The position numbers were made by a program, and so were the translations under genes. 64,000 nucleotides of DNA from the NCBI GenBank assembly GCA_903844735.1, contig CAIMUX010000064.1, positions 60,914 to 124,913 of the forward strand. The letters are read 5' to 3'. The notes under the pieces are model-generated. The model saw nothing but the letters and a program-made list of their open reading frames with translations. It did not search any database and had not been told where the DNA came from. Origin of the DNA: Candidatus Eiseniibacteriota bacterium. GTDB lineage: Bacteria > Eisenbacteria > RBG-16-71-46 > CAIMUX01. This document shows positions 17,911 to 26,799 of the stretch, in pieces (within the stretch, counting starts at the first letter, position 1; each line of letters begins with the position of its first letter).

Positions 17911-18942
17911 ATGTTCCAAGTCGGCCACATCCGCCTCGAGCGCCCGCTCCTCCTCGCCCCGATGGAGGATGTCACCGAACGCCCATTTCGAAGACTCTGC
18001 CGCCGTTACGGTGCCGACCTCGTTTACACCGAGTTCGTCAATTCCGAGGGGCTGATCCGCGCCGCCGCGAGAACCAGAGCCAAGATCGCCATCTCCGAAG
18101 ACGAACACCCGGTCGGGATCCAGATCTACGGAAACAGGGTCGACTCGCTGGTGGAAGCGGCCCGGGTCTGTGAAGCCGTGGAGCCCGACTTGATCGATAT
18201 CAACTTCGGCTGCCCCGCCAAGAAGGTCGCCTGCAAAAAAGAGGGCGTGGGCGCCGGGGCCGGTCTCCTGCGCGAACCGGACCTTCTCGTGGAAATCACT
18301 CGCGCCGTGGTGCGGGCGGTCTCGCTGCCGGTCACCGTGAAGACGCGTCTCGGCTGGGACGAGCGGTCGATCATCATCGAGGATCTCGCTCGCAGGCTCG
18401 AGGACACCGGCATCGCCGCCCTGACGCTCCACGCCCGCACCCGCAGCCAGGGGTTCAAGGGCCAGGCCGACTGGTCTTGGATCGCCCGGGTGAAGCAGGT
18501 GGTACGAATCCCGGTCATCGGCAACGGCGACATCCGTGAGCCGTCCGATGCCGTACGCATGTTCGAGGAAACCGGCTGCGAGGCCGTCATGATCGGGCGC
18601 GGCGCCATGGGCAACCCGTGGCTCTTCCGGCGCACGCGCGCGGTTCTCGACGGCCACCCGGATCCTGGACCGCCCACGCTGGAAGAGCGGGTTGCTGTCT
18701 ACCTGGATCTCCTCGACACCTCGGTGGCTGAAAAGGGGGAGCCCCGCGGTGTGTTTGAGATGCGCAAGTTTCTTTCCGGGTACTTGAAAGAGGTCTACGG
18801 CATTCGCATGCTGCGCAACCTGATCATGCAGGAATCCACGCGCGAGGGGGTGCGCGCGCGCATCGACGAGTTCGGGCGCTGGGTCGCGGGCGGACCCGCC
18901 GGTTGGGAGCCCGAACCGCTGGAGCCGGTGCGCGAAAGGTGA
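17911..18942 (+). CDS. dusB: tRNA-dihydrouridine synthase
   Basis: This FMN-dependent enzyme reduces uridine to dihydrouridine in the D-loop of tRNAs. The 343-aa product has the TIM-barrel Dus motifs: LAPMEDVTERPFR at the N-terminus, the catalytic Cys in DINFGCPAKKV, the substrate/FMN blocks VKTRLGWD and LHARTRSQ, and VIGNGDI and GRGAMGNPW for the phosphate site. Length and motif wording fit DusB. The start is set by the family N-terminus (MFQVGHIRLERPLLLAPME); the frame is open far upstream without resemblance, and the ribosome site is poor. No fis gene is adjacent, unlike in enterobacteria. Confidence 0.92.
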   Translation: MFQVGHIRLERPLLLAPMEDVTERPFRRLCRRYGADLVYTEFVNSEGLIRAAARTRAKIAISEDEHPVGIQIYGNRVDSLVEAARVCEAVEPDLIDINFGCPAKKVACKKEGVGAGAGLLREPDLLVEITRAVVRAVSLPVTVKTRLGWDERSIIIEDLARRLEDTGIAALTLHARTRSQGFKGQADWSWIARVKQVVRIPVIGNGDIREPSDAVRMFEETGCEAVMIGRGAMGNPWLFRRTRAVLDGHPDPGPPTLEERVAVYLDLLDTSVAEKGEPRGVFEMRKFLSGYLKEVYGIRMLRNLIMQESTREGVRARIDEFGRWVAGGPAGWEPEPLEPVRER

Positions 18943-19372
18943 AACCGCAAGCACGGATTCCCCTAATCTCCCCTCGCGCTCGAGGCGCCGGCCTCCGCCG
19001 CCTGCCGCCGCTCCCATGCTCTCGGATGCCCCTCCGTGCGGCGCTTGCCTGCAGATTCTCTACGAGTTCAGCCCTGGCCTCAGGGTCTGGTGGGGGACGC
19101 CGCAGCGGCCGCGCGGGGGCGTTCGTGTGCAGGAACCGTTGCCCGGCGCTTTCGGCCCGGACCATCTGGCCCGGTGATGCTCGAAGCCGGTTCCGAATCC
19201 CGGGAGGTGTAACAACGCTTGCCACGGGGCGGGCCGGCTGATAGGGTACGCTGCGTTCGCGCCCGGGTCGGGTCCCTAGCGACCGCACCTGGGATTTGGG
19301 ATCCCCGCGGCTTCGTGCCGCGGCAGCACTGCAGGCCGACGCCGACGTGACCAGGGAGCGAAACCTGACGCC
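18943..19372. other. Spacer between dusB and the TonB receptor operon
   Basis: This 430-base region has no gene recognised and no terminator for dusB seen. Its second half carries the promoter at 19219-19247 and, in the presumed leader, a short perfect hairpin CCGCGGC-TTCGT-GCCGCGG at about 19306-19325. Confidence 0.5.
19219..19247 (+). promoter_or_regulatory. Candidate promoter for the TonB receptor operon
   Basis: TTGCCA (19219-19224) and TAGGGT (19242-19247) have a 17-base spacer, about 130 bases before the TonB receptor ATG. It is the best match in this spacer; strength and regulation are unknown. Confidence 0.35.
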
Positions 19373-22282
19373 ATGACCCAACGCGCGACTCTTCCGCGGC
19401 AGATGCCCTCGCGGCGCCCCGCGGACTGGTATTTCTGCACGATCCGTTCCATCCGTGCCATCCCCCCTTTTCTTGTTGCAGCATTGGCCGCCCTCGCGCT
19501 CATGGCGGGTGCCGCGCCTGCCCAAACGACCGGCACCATCGCCGGCCGGGTCAGTAACCAGAAGACGGGAAAGCCGCTGTCCTTCGCCAATGTCCTCGTC
19601 ACCGGCACGGTCCTTGGCGCCAACACCAAGGACGACGGGTCGTTCCTCATCCGGGCCGTGCCGCCCGGGGAGCATGACCTCTTGGTGAGCTACATGGGCT
19701 TCGACCCCGAACACCGCACGGTCCTCGTGCTCGCCGGCGACACCGTCCGCGTGGAGGTCCGGCTCCGCGAGACGGTGGTCCGGGAGGAGAAAGAAGTCCT
19801 GGTGGTGGCCGAGAGGCCGCTCGTGGACGTCAAGCGCGCTTCCACAACGCGCTCCTTCAACGCCGACGAGCTCAAGTCGATGACGTTGCAGCCGACCCTG
19901 GAGAGCGTGGTCGAGCAACAGCCCGGGGTCACCAAGGACAACAACAAGATCCACATCCGCGGTGGTCGTTCTGAGGAGACTCTTTTCATCATCGACGGCG
20001 TGCAGATGCGCGACCTCATATCCGGGGACTCCAAGGGGACCGGCGTGAGCGCGCGATCGATGGCGGAAGTCAACATCATCACCGGCGGCTTCGACGCGAA
20101 ATACGGACAGGCCCTTTCCGGGGTGGTCGATGCCAAGACCAAGGACGGTGGCGAGCGCTACGAGGGGTACATCGGCTACCAGACCGACCGGCTCTTCGGC
20201 GATGAGCAGCAGGACTTCTACGAATTCGAACTGGGCGGCCCCCTGGCGGTGCTCCACCCGCTGCTCAAGCCGCTGGGCGGCCGGGGGCAGGAGCGCCCGA
20301 CCTTCTATCTCAGCCTGGGCGTCGAGCTGAAAAACAGCTACCTGCCCGGGATCGACGACCTCTCGGGCAACCGGCATCTCCGTTCCAGCTATCGCGAGTC
20401 TATCCTGGGTCAGAACTGGCGGTACGGGGAGTTCTTCTACCCACGTTCCAACAGTGACTGGCGGCTGGGGGTTAAGACCACATGGAAGGCCTCTGCGGTG
20501 GACAAGTTCAGCCTCGGCCTGAACAAGAGCATCTCCTTCGACCAGGGGTTCGGTGACTCGGACATAGCGACGGTCAACCGGAACGTGACCAGCTACGTTT
20601 GGGGCTGGCGTGACACGTTTGATCACTACTATACGTCCACCAGCGACCAGAACAGCTTCTCCCTCACCTGGAACCGCGCCCTCGGCACTTCCCTCAGCCA
20701 CCAGTTGAAACTCACCCGCTACTTCTCGGCCAACCACAAGGATGTGGCGGGAAAGCGCTGGACGGACTACCAAGGCTACCCGACTTGTCCGCCTTGGAAG
20801 CATGGTGATCCGGGTGACTCAACCGACACGCGGTGGTGCATCCGAGACCAGATCGGGAACTCATTCTTCCGCTATCCTGTCGAGGGGGACGCCGGCAGCT
20901 ATACCGACCGCTGGACCAAGACTTGGAGCGCCGATTCCGACTGGATCCGCAAGTGGAAGCGGCACGACGTGCGGTGGGGCATGCGTTCCCAGTACGAGGT
21001 CGTTCAGTATTTCACCCTCGACGCCACGACCGTTTCGACAAAACCGTATCGGCCGCTGGGCAAGGAATACGACCTCTTCAAGGTGACGCCCAACACCGGT
21101 GCCCTTTATCTGCAGGACCGCATGGAGTACGAAGGGCTGGTCGCCGGGATCGGCCTGCGATACGACTACTGGTTCCCCGGCGAACAAGCGGAGCGAGTCT
21201 ATCAGAATCGGACGAGTATCATCGCCAGCGACGAGACGGTTGCAGAATGGGAACGGAGTACCCACGCCCTCTTCGGGCACCGCTTCAAGGGTCACCTTTC
21301 GCCGCGCATCGAGGTCAGCCACCCGATCACCGAAAAGGACAACCTGTTCTTCAACTACGGCCACTTCACGCAGCGCCCCCCCTACTTCTATGTCTACTCG
21401 AAGACCGGTTCTCAGTCGGCCGAACAGTTCCCCCGTATCGGCAACCCGAACCTCAACCCCGAGATCTCGGTGGCGTACGAACTGGGCGCCGGGCACACGT
21501 TCCGCCGCGACATGGCCTTCAAGGTCACGACGTTCTTCAAGGACATCTACGACTACCCGACCAGCGCCACCATCAGCCTCACGGACAGCGTCACCACTAC
21601 GCGGAGCGACTACTTTGTCTACTTCAACCGCGACTACGCTCGCTCCCGCGGCATCGAGCTGGAGGTGAAGAAGAACAAGGCCGGCGGCCGCATCTCGTGG
21701 AACGCCTCCTATACCTACGCCCTGGTGAAGGGGAAGAGCAGCGACCCGAACAACCTCGCACTGGTTCGCGCCACCGGCGGGGACGCCCGCGAAACGGCAC
21801 TCGACGAGGAGTACATGTGGTGGAACCGGCCTCACAAATTCACGGTCTGGTTCGACTACAAGGTGCCCAAGGGCGATAGGACCGCCCGCATCGCCGGCGT
21901 GCGGCTGCCGGAGGATATCTCGCTGAACCTCTACTGGCTGGCCATGTCCGGTCGCGCTTATACGCCCCAGAACACACTCGGCGAGGATTCCGGCCCCGCC
22001 TACTCGCGCAATGGGCCTCTGGAGATAGCCCTGAACGGCACCATCCGCAAGGCTTTCCGCTTCGCGGCCCACCGATGGGAGGTCACGCTGCAGGGCTGGA
22101 ACCTGACCAACTATCGCACTGTCCTCACCATCGACCCGGTAACCGGGGACATCTATCGGATCGGCCGGGGAAGCCTTAGGAACTCGACTACCGACCCTGT
22201 ATGGCTGGCCGAGAGGTACTCCGATCCGTCGATGCGTTCGGCCCCGCGAAGCTTGCGCATCGGCTTGGGAGTGGAACTGTGA
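19373..22282 (+). CDS. TonB-dependent outer-membrane receptor with carboxypeptidase-like N-domain
   Basis: This 969-aa outer-membrane barrel imports a ligand with energy from TonB. It has a signal peptide after a long basic leader (FLVAALAALALMAGAAPAQ). A CarboxypepD_reg-like beta domain follows (GTIAGRVSNQKTGKPLSFAN, about 52-135), then the plug domain (TLESVVEQQPGVTKDN, IHIRGGRSEETLFIIDGVQM, GGFDAKYGQALSGVV), then a long 22-strand-type barrel rich in aromatic residues. The family and domain order are those of SusC-like or oar-like receptors, but no SusD is adjacent. It is the first gene of a five-gene operon; its stop overlaps the next start (TGATG). The ligand is unknown. Confidence 0.9.
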   Translation: MTQRATLPRQMPSRRPADWYFCTIRSIRAIPPFLVAALAALALMAGAAPAQTTGTIAGRVSNQKTGKPLSFANVLVTGTVLGANTKDDGSFLIRAVPPGEHDLLVSYMGFDPEHRTVLVLAGDTVRVEVRLRETVVREEKEVLVVAERPLVDVKRASTTRSFNADELKSMTLQPTLESVVEQQPGVTKDNNKIHIRGGRSEETLFIIDGVQMRDLISGDSKGTGVSARSMAEVNIITGGFDAKYGQALSGVVDAKTKDGGERYEGYIGYQTDRLFGDEQQDFYEFELGGPLAVLHPLLKPLGGRGQERPTFYLSLGVELKNSYLPGIDDLSGNRHLRSSYRESILGQNWRYGEFFYPRSNSDWRLGVKTTWKASAVDKFSLGLNKSISFDQGFGDSDIATVNRNVTSYVWGWRDTFDHYYTSTSDQNSFSLTWNRALGTSLSHQLKLTRYFSANHKDVAGKRWTDYQGYPTCPPWKHGDPGDSTDTRWCIRDQIGNSFFRYPVEGDAGSYTDRWTKTWSADSDWIRKWKRHDVRWGMRSQYEVVQYFTLDATTVSTKPYRPLGKEYDLFKVTPNTGALYLQDRMEYEGLVAGIGLRYDYWFPGEQAERVYQNRTSIIASDETVAEWERSTHALFGHRFKGHLSPRIEVSHPITEKDNLFFNYGHFTQRPPYFYVYSKTGSQSAEQFPRIGNPNLNPEISVAYELGAGHTFRRDMAFKVTTFFKDIYDYPTSATISLTDSVTTTRSDYFVYFNRDYARSRGIELEVKKNKAGGRISWNASYTYALVKGKSSDPNNLALVRATGGDARETALDEEYMWWNRPHKFTVWFDYKVPKGDRTARIAGVRLPEDISLNLYWLAMSGRAYTPQNTLGEDSGPAYSRNGPLEIALNGTIRKAFRFAAHRWEVTLQGWNLTNYRTVLTIDPVTGDIYRIGRGSLRNSTTDPVWLAERYSDPSMRSAPRSLRIGLGVEL

Positions 22283-23334
22283 TGCACGCCGACGAACGAT
22301 TCCGCCGGGTTGGCGCTAGGACCCCACGTTCCGCCCGCTCTTCCGCCCTTCCCGCATTCCTGGGGGCGCTCCTCAGCGCGCTTCTCGCCGCTCCCTGTGT
22401 GGCCCAAACCGACCTCGGCGGTCAGCGCGTGGCCACGTCCAGCGGGACATTCCTCAAGATCGGGCTGGATGCTCGCGGCGCGGCGCTCGGCGGTGCCTAC
22501 GCGCCGTTGGTGGAAGGACCGGCCGCCGTCCTCGTCAATCCCGCCGGGGTCCTCTTCGGGCCGACCGGGCCGGCCATTCAGTTTGGGATGGTGCGTTGGC
22601 CGGCCGATCTCCAAATCGGACTCGCCACGTTCTCCATGCCGATCCCGTCGCTCGGGGTCCACGTCGGCGCCGGTGTCGCTTGGCTCGGCACCACCATCGA
22701 TGAAACCACCGAGTACTACCCGGCCGGCACAGGGCGCACGGTCGGCTACTCCGACCTCCTCCTCGCCGGCAGCCTCGCGCGCTCCTTTACCGACAAACTC
22801 GGGATCGGGGTCAGCGTGAAGTACCTGCGCGAGGACCTCGGCGGGAATGTCGGCGGGCCGGTGGCCCAGGGGCTCCTGGTCGACGCGGGCTCGGTCTACC
22901 AGATCGGGTGGCGGAACAGCCGCCTCTCGGTGACGCTTTCCGACTTCGGCTCTGACCTCAACCCGAACGCCAAGTTTCAGAGCAACGTGACCGGCGGTGA
23001 GGTCAGCTACACCGCGTTCTCTCCGCCGACCCGCTTTCAGCTCGGCCTCGCCGTCGATCCGTGGAGCCGGGGACCACACCGGTTGACCGGCACAACGGTC
23101 ATCCTCCACCAAGCCGACAACGCCGAGACGCTGCGGGGCGGCCTCGAATACCGGTTCCGCGAGAGCTACGCCCTACGCACCGGTTATGACTTCTCCGCGG
23201 ACGAGATGGGCCTTTCCGCCGGCCTCGGCCTGCTCGTGCGCCTGGGCGGACAGCGTGGGGCATTCGACTACACCTGGACCGAGGGCGGCCACCTAGGCAC
23301 GGTGCATCGCCTCAGTTTGGGGTTCGCGCTATGA
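22282..23334 (+). CDS. PorV/PorQ-family outer-membrane protein
   Basis: The 350-aa product has a signal peptide (ALPAFLGALLSALLAAPCVAQ) and the family signature just after it: GTFLKIGLDARGAALGGAYA, then GPAAVLVNPAGVL. The rest alternates as beta-barrel strands (LQIGLATFSMPIPSLGVHVG) and ends in a barrel-like Phe-Ala-Leu. In Bacteroidetes, PorV shuttles C-terminal-domain cargo of the type IX system. Whether that function holds here is inference, supported by the downstream gene whose C-terminus looks like such a domain. The ATG at 22282 overlaps the TonB receptor stop; the frame is open a little further upstream. Confidence 0.82.
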   Translation: MHADERFRRVGARTPRSARSSALPAFLGALLSALLAAPCVAQTDLGGQRVATSSGTFLKIGLDARGAALGGAYAPLVEGPAAVLVNPAGVLFGPTGPAIQFGMVRWPADLQIGLATFSMPIPSLGVHVGAGVAWLGTTIDETTEYYPAGTGRTVGYSDLLLAGSLARSFTDKLGIGVSVKYLREDLGGNVGGPVAQGLLVDAGSVYQIGWRNSRLSVTLSDFGSDLNPNAKFQSNVTGGEVSYTAFSPPTRFQLGLAVDPWSRGPHRLTGTTVILHQADNAETLRGGLEYRFRESYALRTGYDFSADEMGLSAGLGLLVRLGGQRGAFDYTWTEGGHLGTVHRLSLGFAL

Positions 23335-24470
23335 GCCCACGGAAACGGAGGAGCCGGACTACGATGCGGATCCAAGGCACGACCATCCTGTTGGGGCTGA
23401 TCCTGGCCACGGCCGGGTGCGGCCAGGAATTCAAACTTCCCCCCACGCCTCCACAGGTACCGATCCCGGACGCCGGTCGCTACCTGCACGAGAAGACCTG
23501 GGAACTGGACGCCCCGACCGATGTCGCTGTGCGAGGCAGCTACCTCTATGTCATCACCCAGAACCGCGGCCAGAGCCCTCCCACAGTCAAGGCACAGGTC
23601 GAGGTGTTTCTCACCTACCTGACGAACGCCACCCATCCGCCGGCGCCGATACGGCAGTTCACGGGCGTCACGGATCCGACCCGCATCTGTGTGGTCAAGA
23701 GCGATTCGATCTTCGTCCTCGTCACTGACCGGCACCAGGTAATGCGGACGGACACGACGACTACCGTGGATCACATCGACAGCACCACCGTCGGCGGGGA
23801 AGTCATCTATGACACAACCTTTGTCACCACGGAGGTGGTTGCACGCACTAGCTGGTATGTGAAACGTTTCTATTACACCGGCGGCGCGCCGCTGGATTCG
23901 TTCCCCCTCCCCGGGGATTGGGATGAAGTCACCGGTCTGACAGCTGATGAGGACCTGAACGTCTATGTCTCCGATCGCATCCGGGACGTCGTAGCCAAGT
24001 TCAGTTCCAAGGGCCGATTGCTGAAGATGCTCACGATGCGGGGGACCGGGGGCGGCTACGTCAACCAGGCCAGGGGCCTGGACTGGTCCGGGGGCGAACT
24101 GATCGTAGGAGATACGGGTCAGGACCGCGTGGTCTTTCTCAACCGAGACGCCGAGAACACCCAGACAAGGAACCCGATTCCGGCCCCGGGTGACAGCACC
24201 AGTGCGTTCAGCCCAAGGATGCCCGAGGATGTCTCCGGCGAGCGAACCGGAGCCTTCCTGTTCATCGCCGACACCGGGCGAAACCGCATTCTCAAGTACC
24301 GGCTCACCGGAGAGTTCGTGGATTCCGTCTACAGCGCGCAAGCGTCCGTCCCCCTCGAAGGCGGGCCAATCGTCTCCCCCCGCTTCGTCGCGGTGGAGGA
24401 GCGGCTCGTCTTCGTCTCGGACAAGGACAACAATCGCTTGGTGACATTCGCTCTGGCCGACTCCTTTTGA
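23331..24470 (+). CDS. Lipoprotein with NHL-like beta-propeller
   Basis: This 379-aa exported lipoprotein has the lipobox in LGLILATAGC. The body shows NHL/six-bladed propeller-type repeats (DAPTDVAVRGSYLYVITQ, VTGLTADEDLNVYVSDRIRD, ARGLDWSGGELIVGDTGQDR, FLFIADTGRNRILKYRLTGE, FVAVEERLVFVSDKDNNRL). Such propellers bind ligands or polypeptides. The start at 23331 overlaps the porV-like stop by four bases (ATGA); an ATG at 23364 with GGAGG upstream is a realistic alternative and keeps the full signal peptide. It is the third gene of the operon. Confidence 0.75.
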   Translation: MSPRKRRSRTTMRIQGTTILLGLILATAGCGQEFKLPPTPPQVPIPDAGRYLHEKTWELDAPTDVAVRGSYLYVITQNRGQSPPTVKAQVEVFLTYLTNATHPPAPIRQFTGVTDPTRICVVKSDSIFVLVTDRHQVMRTDTTTTVDHIDSTTVGGEVIYDTTFVTTEVVARTSWYVKRFYYTGGAPLDSFPLPGDWDEVTGLTADEDLNVYVSDRIRDVVAKFSSKGRLLKMLTMRGTGGGYVNQARGLDWSGGELIVGDTGQDRVVFLNRDAENTQTRNPIPAPGDSTSAFSPRMPEDVSGERTGAFLFIADTGRNRILKYRLTGEFVDSVYSAQASVPLEGGPIVSPRFVAVEERLVFVSDKDNNRLVTFALADSF

Positions 24471-24481
24471 GGGAGGCACGC

Positions 24482-26761
24482 ATGGATCAGTTGGTGAAGG
24501 CCGGGCTCACCACCCGGCACCGCGGAACCCGGGCTCGACCGGCGGCACGGACCCTACTCGCGGCGGCCGGGTTGGCCATCATCGCGGGGATCGCGCTCGC
24601 GGCGGTGGAGAGTGCCCGGGATGACGATCACCTCGAGGGCGGGCGTCTTCCTTCCACCTGGCTGGACGAAGGGTCAGAGAACTCCGGAGCCCTGAACGGA
24701 CAGCCTTCCGGCACCCTATCGGGCCCATGGTCGGTTCCATCAGGGCTGACGCCACAGCCGCTCGCCGATCCCAACCCGGCATTCATCACCTATCGCATCA
24801 CCTCGGGGAATGCCCTCGGCCTCACCGTGGTGAACAATGGGCTCTTCGGGAACAACTTCCGTTCGCGATCCCCGTCGTTCGAGTATCCGCTGGGGAGCAA
24901 CATCGATCACATGCCTCGCGCCGGGATCTGGGTCGGCGCCGTCACCCCCGAGGGAGACACCCTCCTAACGTCCGCCAACGTGGATGGCTCGGTCTCGTCG
25001 CTTCTGCCGACCGCGGAACTTTTCCCAGTGGCCGGCACAACGATCGTGGAGCGATCGATGCTCCCGGAAAGTCGCTACTACAACAGGCGGGCCATCAGCG
25101 AACAGGATTTCCTATATTCCTGCGCCGACACAGCAGCGTCCCTGGTCATCCCCGGAGCCCTCGACCCACACCGGCCGCTCAACCTGCGGATCGAAACCGA
25201 GACGCTTCTCTTCAGCTTCGAGGGGTACGAGGCGATCGTTATTGCAAACTTCAAGATCATCAACATCGGGACGAGTCCGCTTTACGGCCTGGTCGCCGGT
25301 TTCTACTCCGAACTGGCCACCGGCTGGAAGGATCCTCAGATTGCCAACTGGACCAGCGGCTGGTTCAAGAAGAAAGCATTGGAGTATGTTCCGGACTCAA
25401 GCCTGATCATCGAACATAACTACAACCTTGGCGGCCCGCCGCTCTACCGGGCTTCCAGTTACGCGGGTATCAGACTCCTTGGCACCAAGCCGACTCCGCT
25501 CGACAGTTGTCTGGTCTCCTTCAACTGGTGGAACTGGGATCCCTCCAAGCGCTGGACGGATGCCGAGCGTTACTCGCTCATCAGCAACGGCAACGCCGAC
25601 ATGAGGAGCCCGGCCGCCGGCACGGACGACCCGGTGGAAGTCCTCTCCGTGACCGGGAACAACAACACAGCGTTCGGCACCCTCCTGGACGGCGATACCC
25701 TCACCGTCTCTTTCGCCTTCTTGGGCGGGCAGGACCAAACGGGCGTCACCGGCAGGAACGCCCGCGCAGACCTGCTCTACAACTCGGGTAAGGCTCAGGC
25801 CGCCTACAACGCCGATTTCGTCATCCCGAGGCCGCCTCCGTCACCGGGCATCCGGGTGATACCTGGGCACAACACGGTGACTCTCGAGTGGGAAGGCGCG
25901 GTCTGGCGCGACTCGCTCGGCTGCAAGGGTACCTGGACGGGTCCTGAAGTCGCCATTGAGATCGTTGACACGCAGACCAAGGAGCGCGCCTTCGACTTCG
26001 AGGGGTATCGAATCTACGTGAGCGAAGAGCGCACGCAAAAAGGATTTCGCCGCATTCTGGAGCGCGACGTTCGCGACAGCATCGGGTATGACACCGGCCT
26101 GGTGGACATCTTCTATCCCGGCGGCCGAGACAGCAGTGTCATAGCGGCCGCAGGGCCCGACACGCTCTGGACCGATTCCACCTGCACCGTAGTTGACACG
26201 ATCATGGCCAGGCCCGAGATCCGGCGCTATCGCTACACGATCGACGGGGTCCGCGACGGTTTCAAGTACTGGGTGGCCGTGACCGCCTTCGACCGCGGCA
26301 GCCCGAGCGTGGGATCGCTGGAAAGCGGGATCGCGCAGAACCTGCAGATGGTCATTCCCGGTTCGCCGGCGTCCGTGGACGGACGGCCGAAGGTCACGGT
26401 CTTTCCCAACCCGTACCGGGGCGATGCGGCGTGGGACGGGTCTTTGCGGCGCGATCGCTACCTCTGGTTCGCGAACCTACCCCCGATGTGCACCATCCGC
26501 ATTTACACACTGGCGGGAGATCTTGTCGACACGATCGATTTCGATCAGGCGACCTACAAGCCCACCGATATCCGCGGCATCTTCGACCCTACCGACTCGC
26601 GGAATCCGGAGCGCGACCTCCCCAAACTCTCGGGCGGGATGGCAGCCTGGGACCTGGTGAGCCGCAAGGACCAGGGGGTGGCCTCGGGCCTCTACCTTTA
26701 CGCCGTCGAGGAACCGGGCGGCGGCAGACGGCAGGTGGGGAAGTTCCTGATCGTCAAGTAA
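24482..26761 (+). CDS. Secreted protein with C-terminal sorting-like domain
   Basis: The 759-aa product starts at an ATG with GGGAGG at 24471-24476. A signal-anchor (LLAAAGLAIIAGIALAAVES) is followed by a long extracellular region of no recognised family and an FN3-like segment at about 470-620 (PGIRVIPGHNTVTLEWEG, KYWVAVTAFDRG). The C-terminal ~110 residues read VTVFPNPYRGDAAWDGS, IRIYTLAGDLVDTID, GLYLYAVEE and KFLIVK. This is the FlgD-Ig / type IX-A-like C-terminal domain pattern, in which a beta-sandwich directs secretion or surface attachment. It is the fourth gene of the operon, next to a PorV-like protein, which suits that role. No catalytic motif seen. Confidence 0.75.
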   Translation: MDQLVKAGLTTRHRGTRARPAARTLLAAAGLAIIAGIALAAVESARDDDHLEGGRLPSTWLDEGSENSGALNGQPSGTLSGPWSVPSGLTPQPLADPNPAFITYRITSGNALGLTVVNNGLFGNNFRSRSPSFEYPLGSNIDHMPRAGIWVGAVTPEGDTLLTSANVDGSVSSLLPTAELFPVAGTTIVERSMLPESRYYNRRAISEQDFLYSCADTAASLVIPGALDPHRPLNLRIETETLLFSFEGYEAIVIANFKIINIGTSPLYGLVAGFYSELATGWKDPQIANWTSGWFKKKALEYVPDSSLIIEHNYNLGGPPLYRASSYAGIRLLGTKPTPLDSCLVSFNWWNWDPSKRWTDAERYSLISNGNADMRSPAAGTDDPVEVLSVTGNNNTAFGTLLDGDTLTVSFAFLGGQDQTGVTGRNARADLLYNSGKAQAAYNADFVIPRPPPSPGIRVIPGHNTVTLEWEGAVWRDSLGCKGTWTGPEVAIEIVDTQTKERAFDFEGYRIYVSEERTQKGFRRILERDVRDSIGYDTGLVDIFYPGGRDSSVIAAAGPDTLWTDSTCTVVDTIMARPEIRRYRYTIDGVRDGFKYWVAVTAFDRGSPSVGSLESGIAQNLQMVIPGSPASVDGRPKVTVFPNPYRGDAAWDGSLRRDRYLWFANLPPMCTIRIYTLAGDLVDTIDFDQATYKPTDIRGIFDPTDSRNPERDLPKLSGGMAAWDLVSRKDQGVASGLYLYAVEEPGGGRRQVGKFLIVK

Positions 26762-26799
26762 ACCGCGCGGGGCCGACCCCGCGGAAGAGGACGCAACCG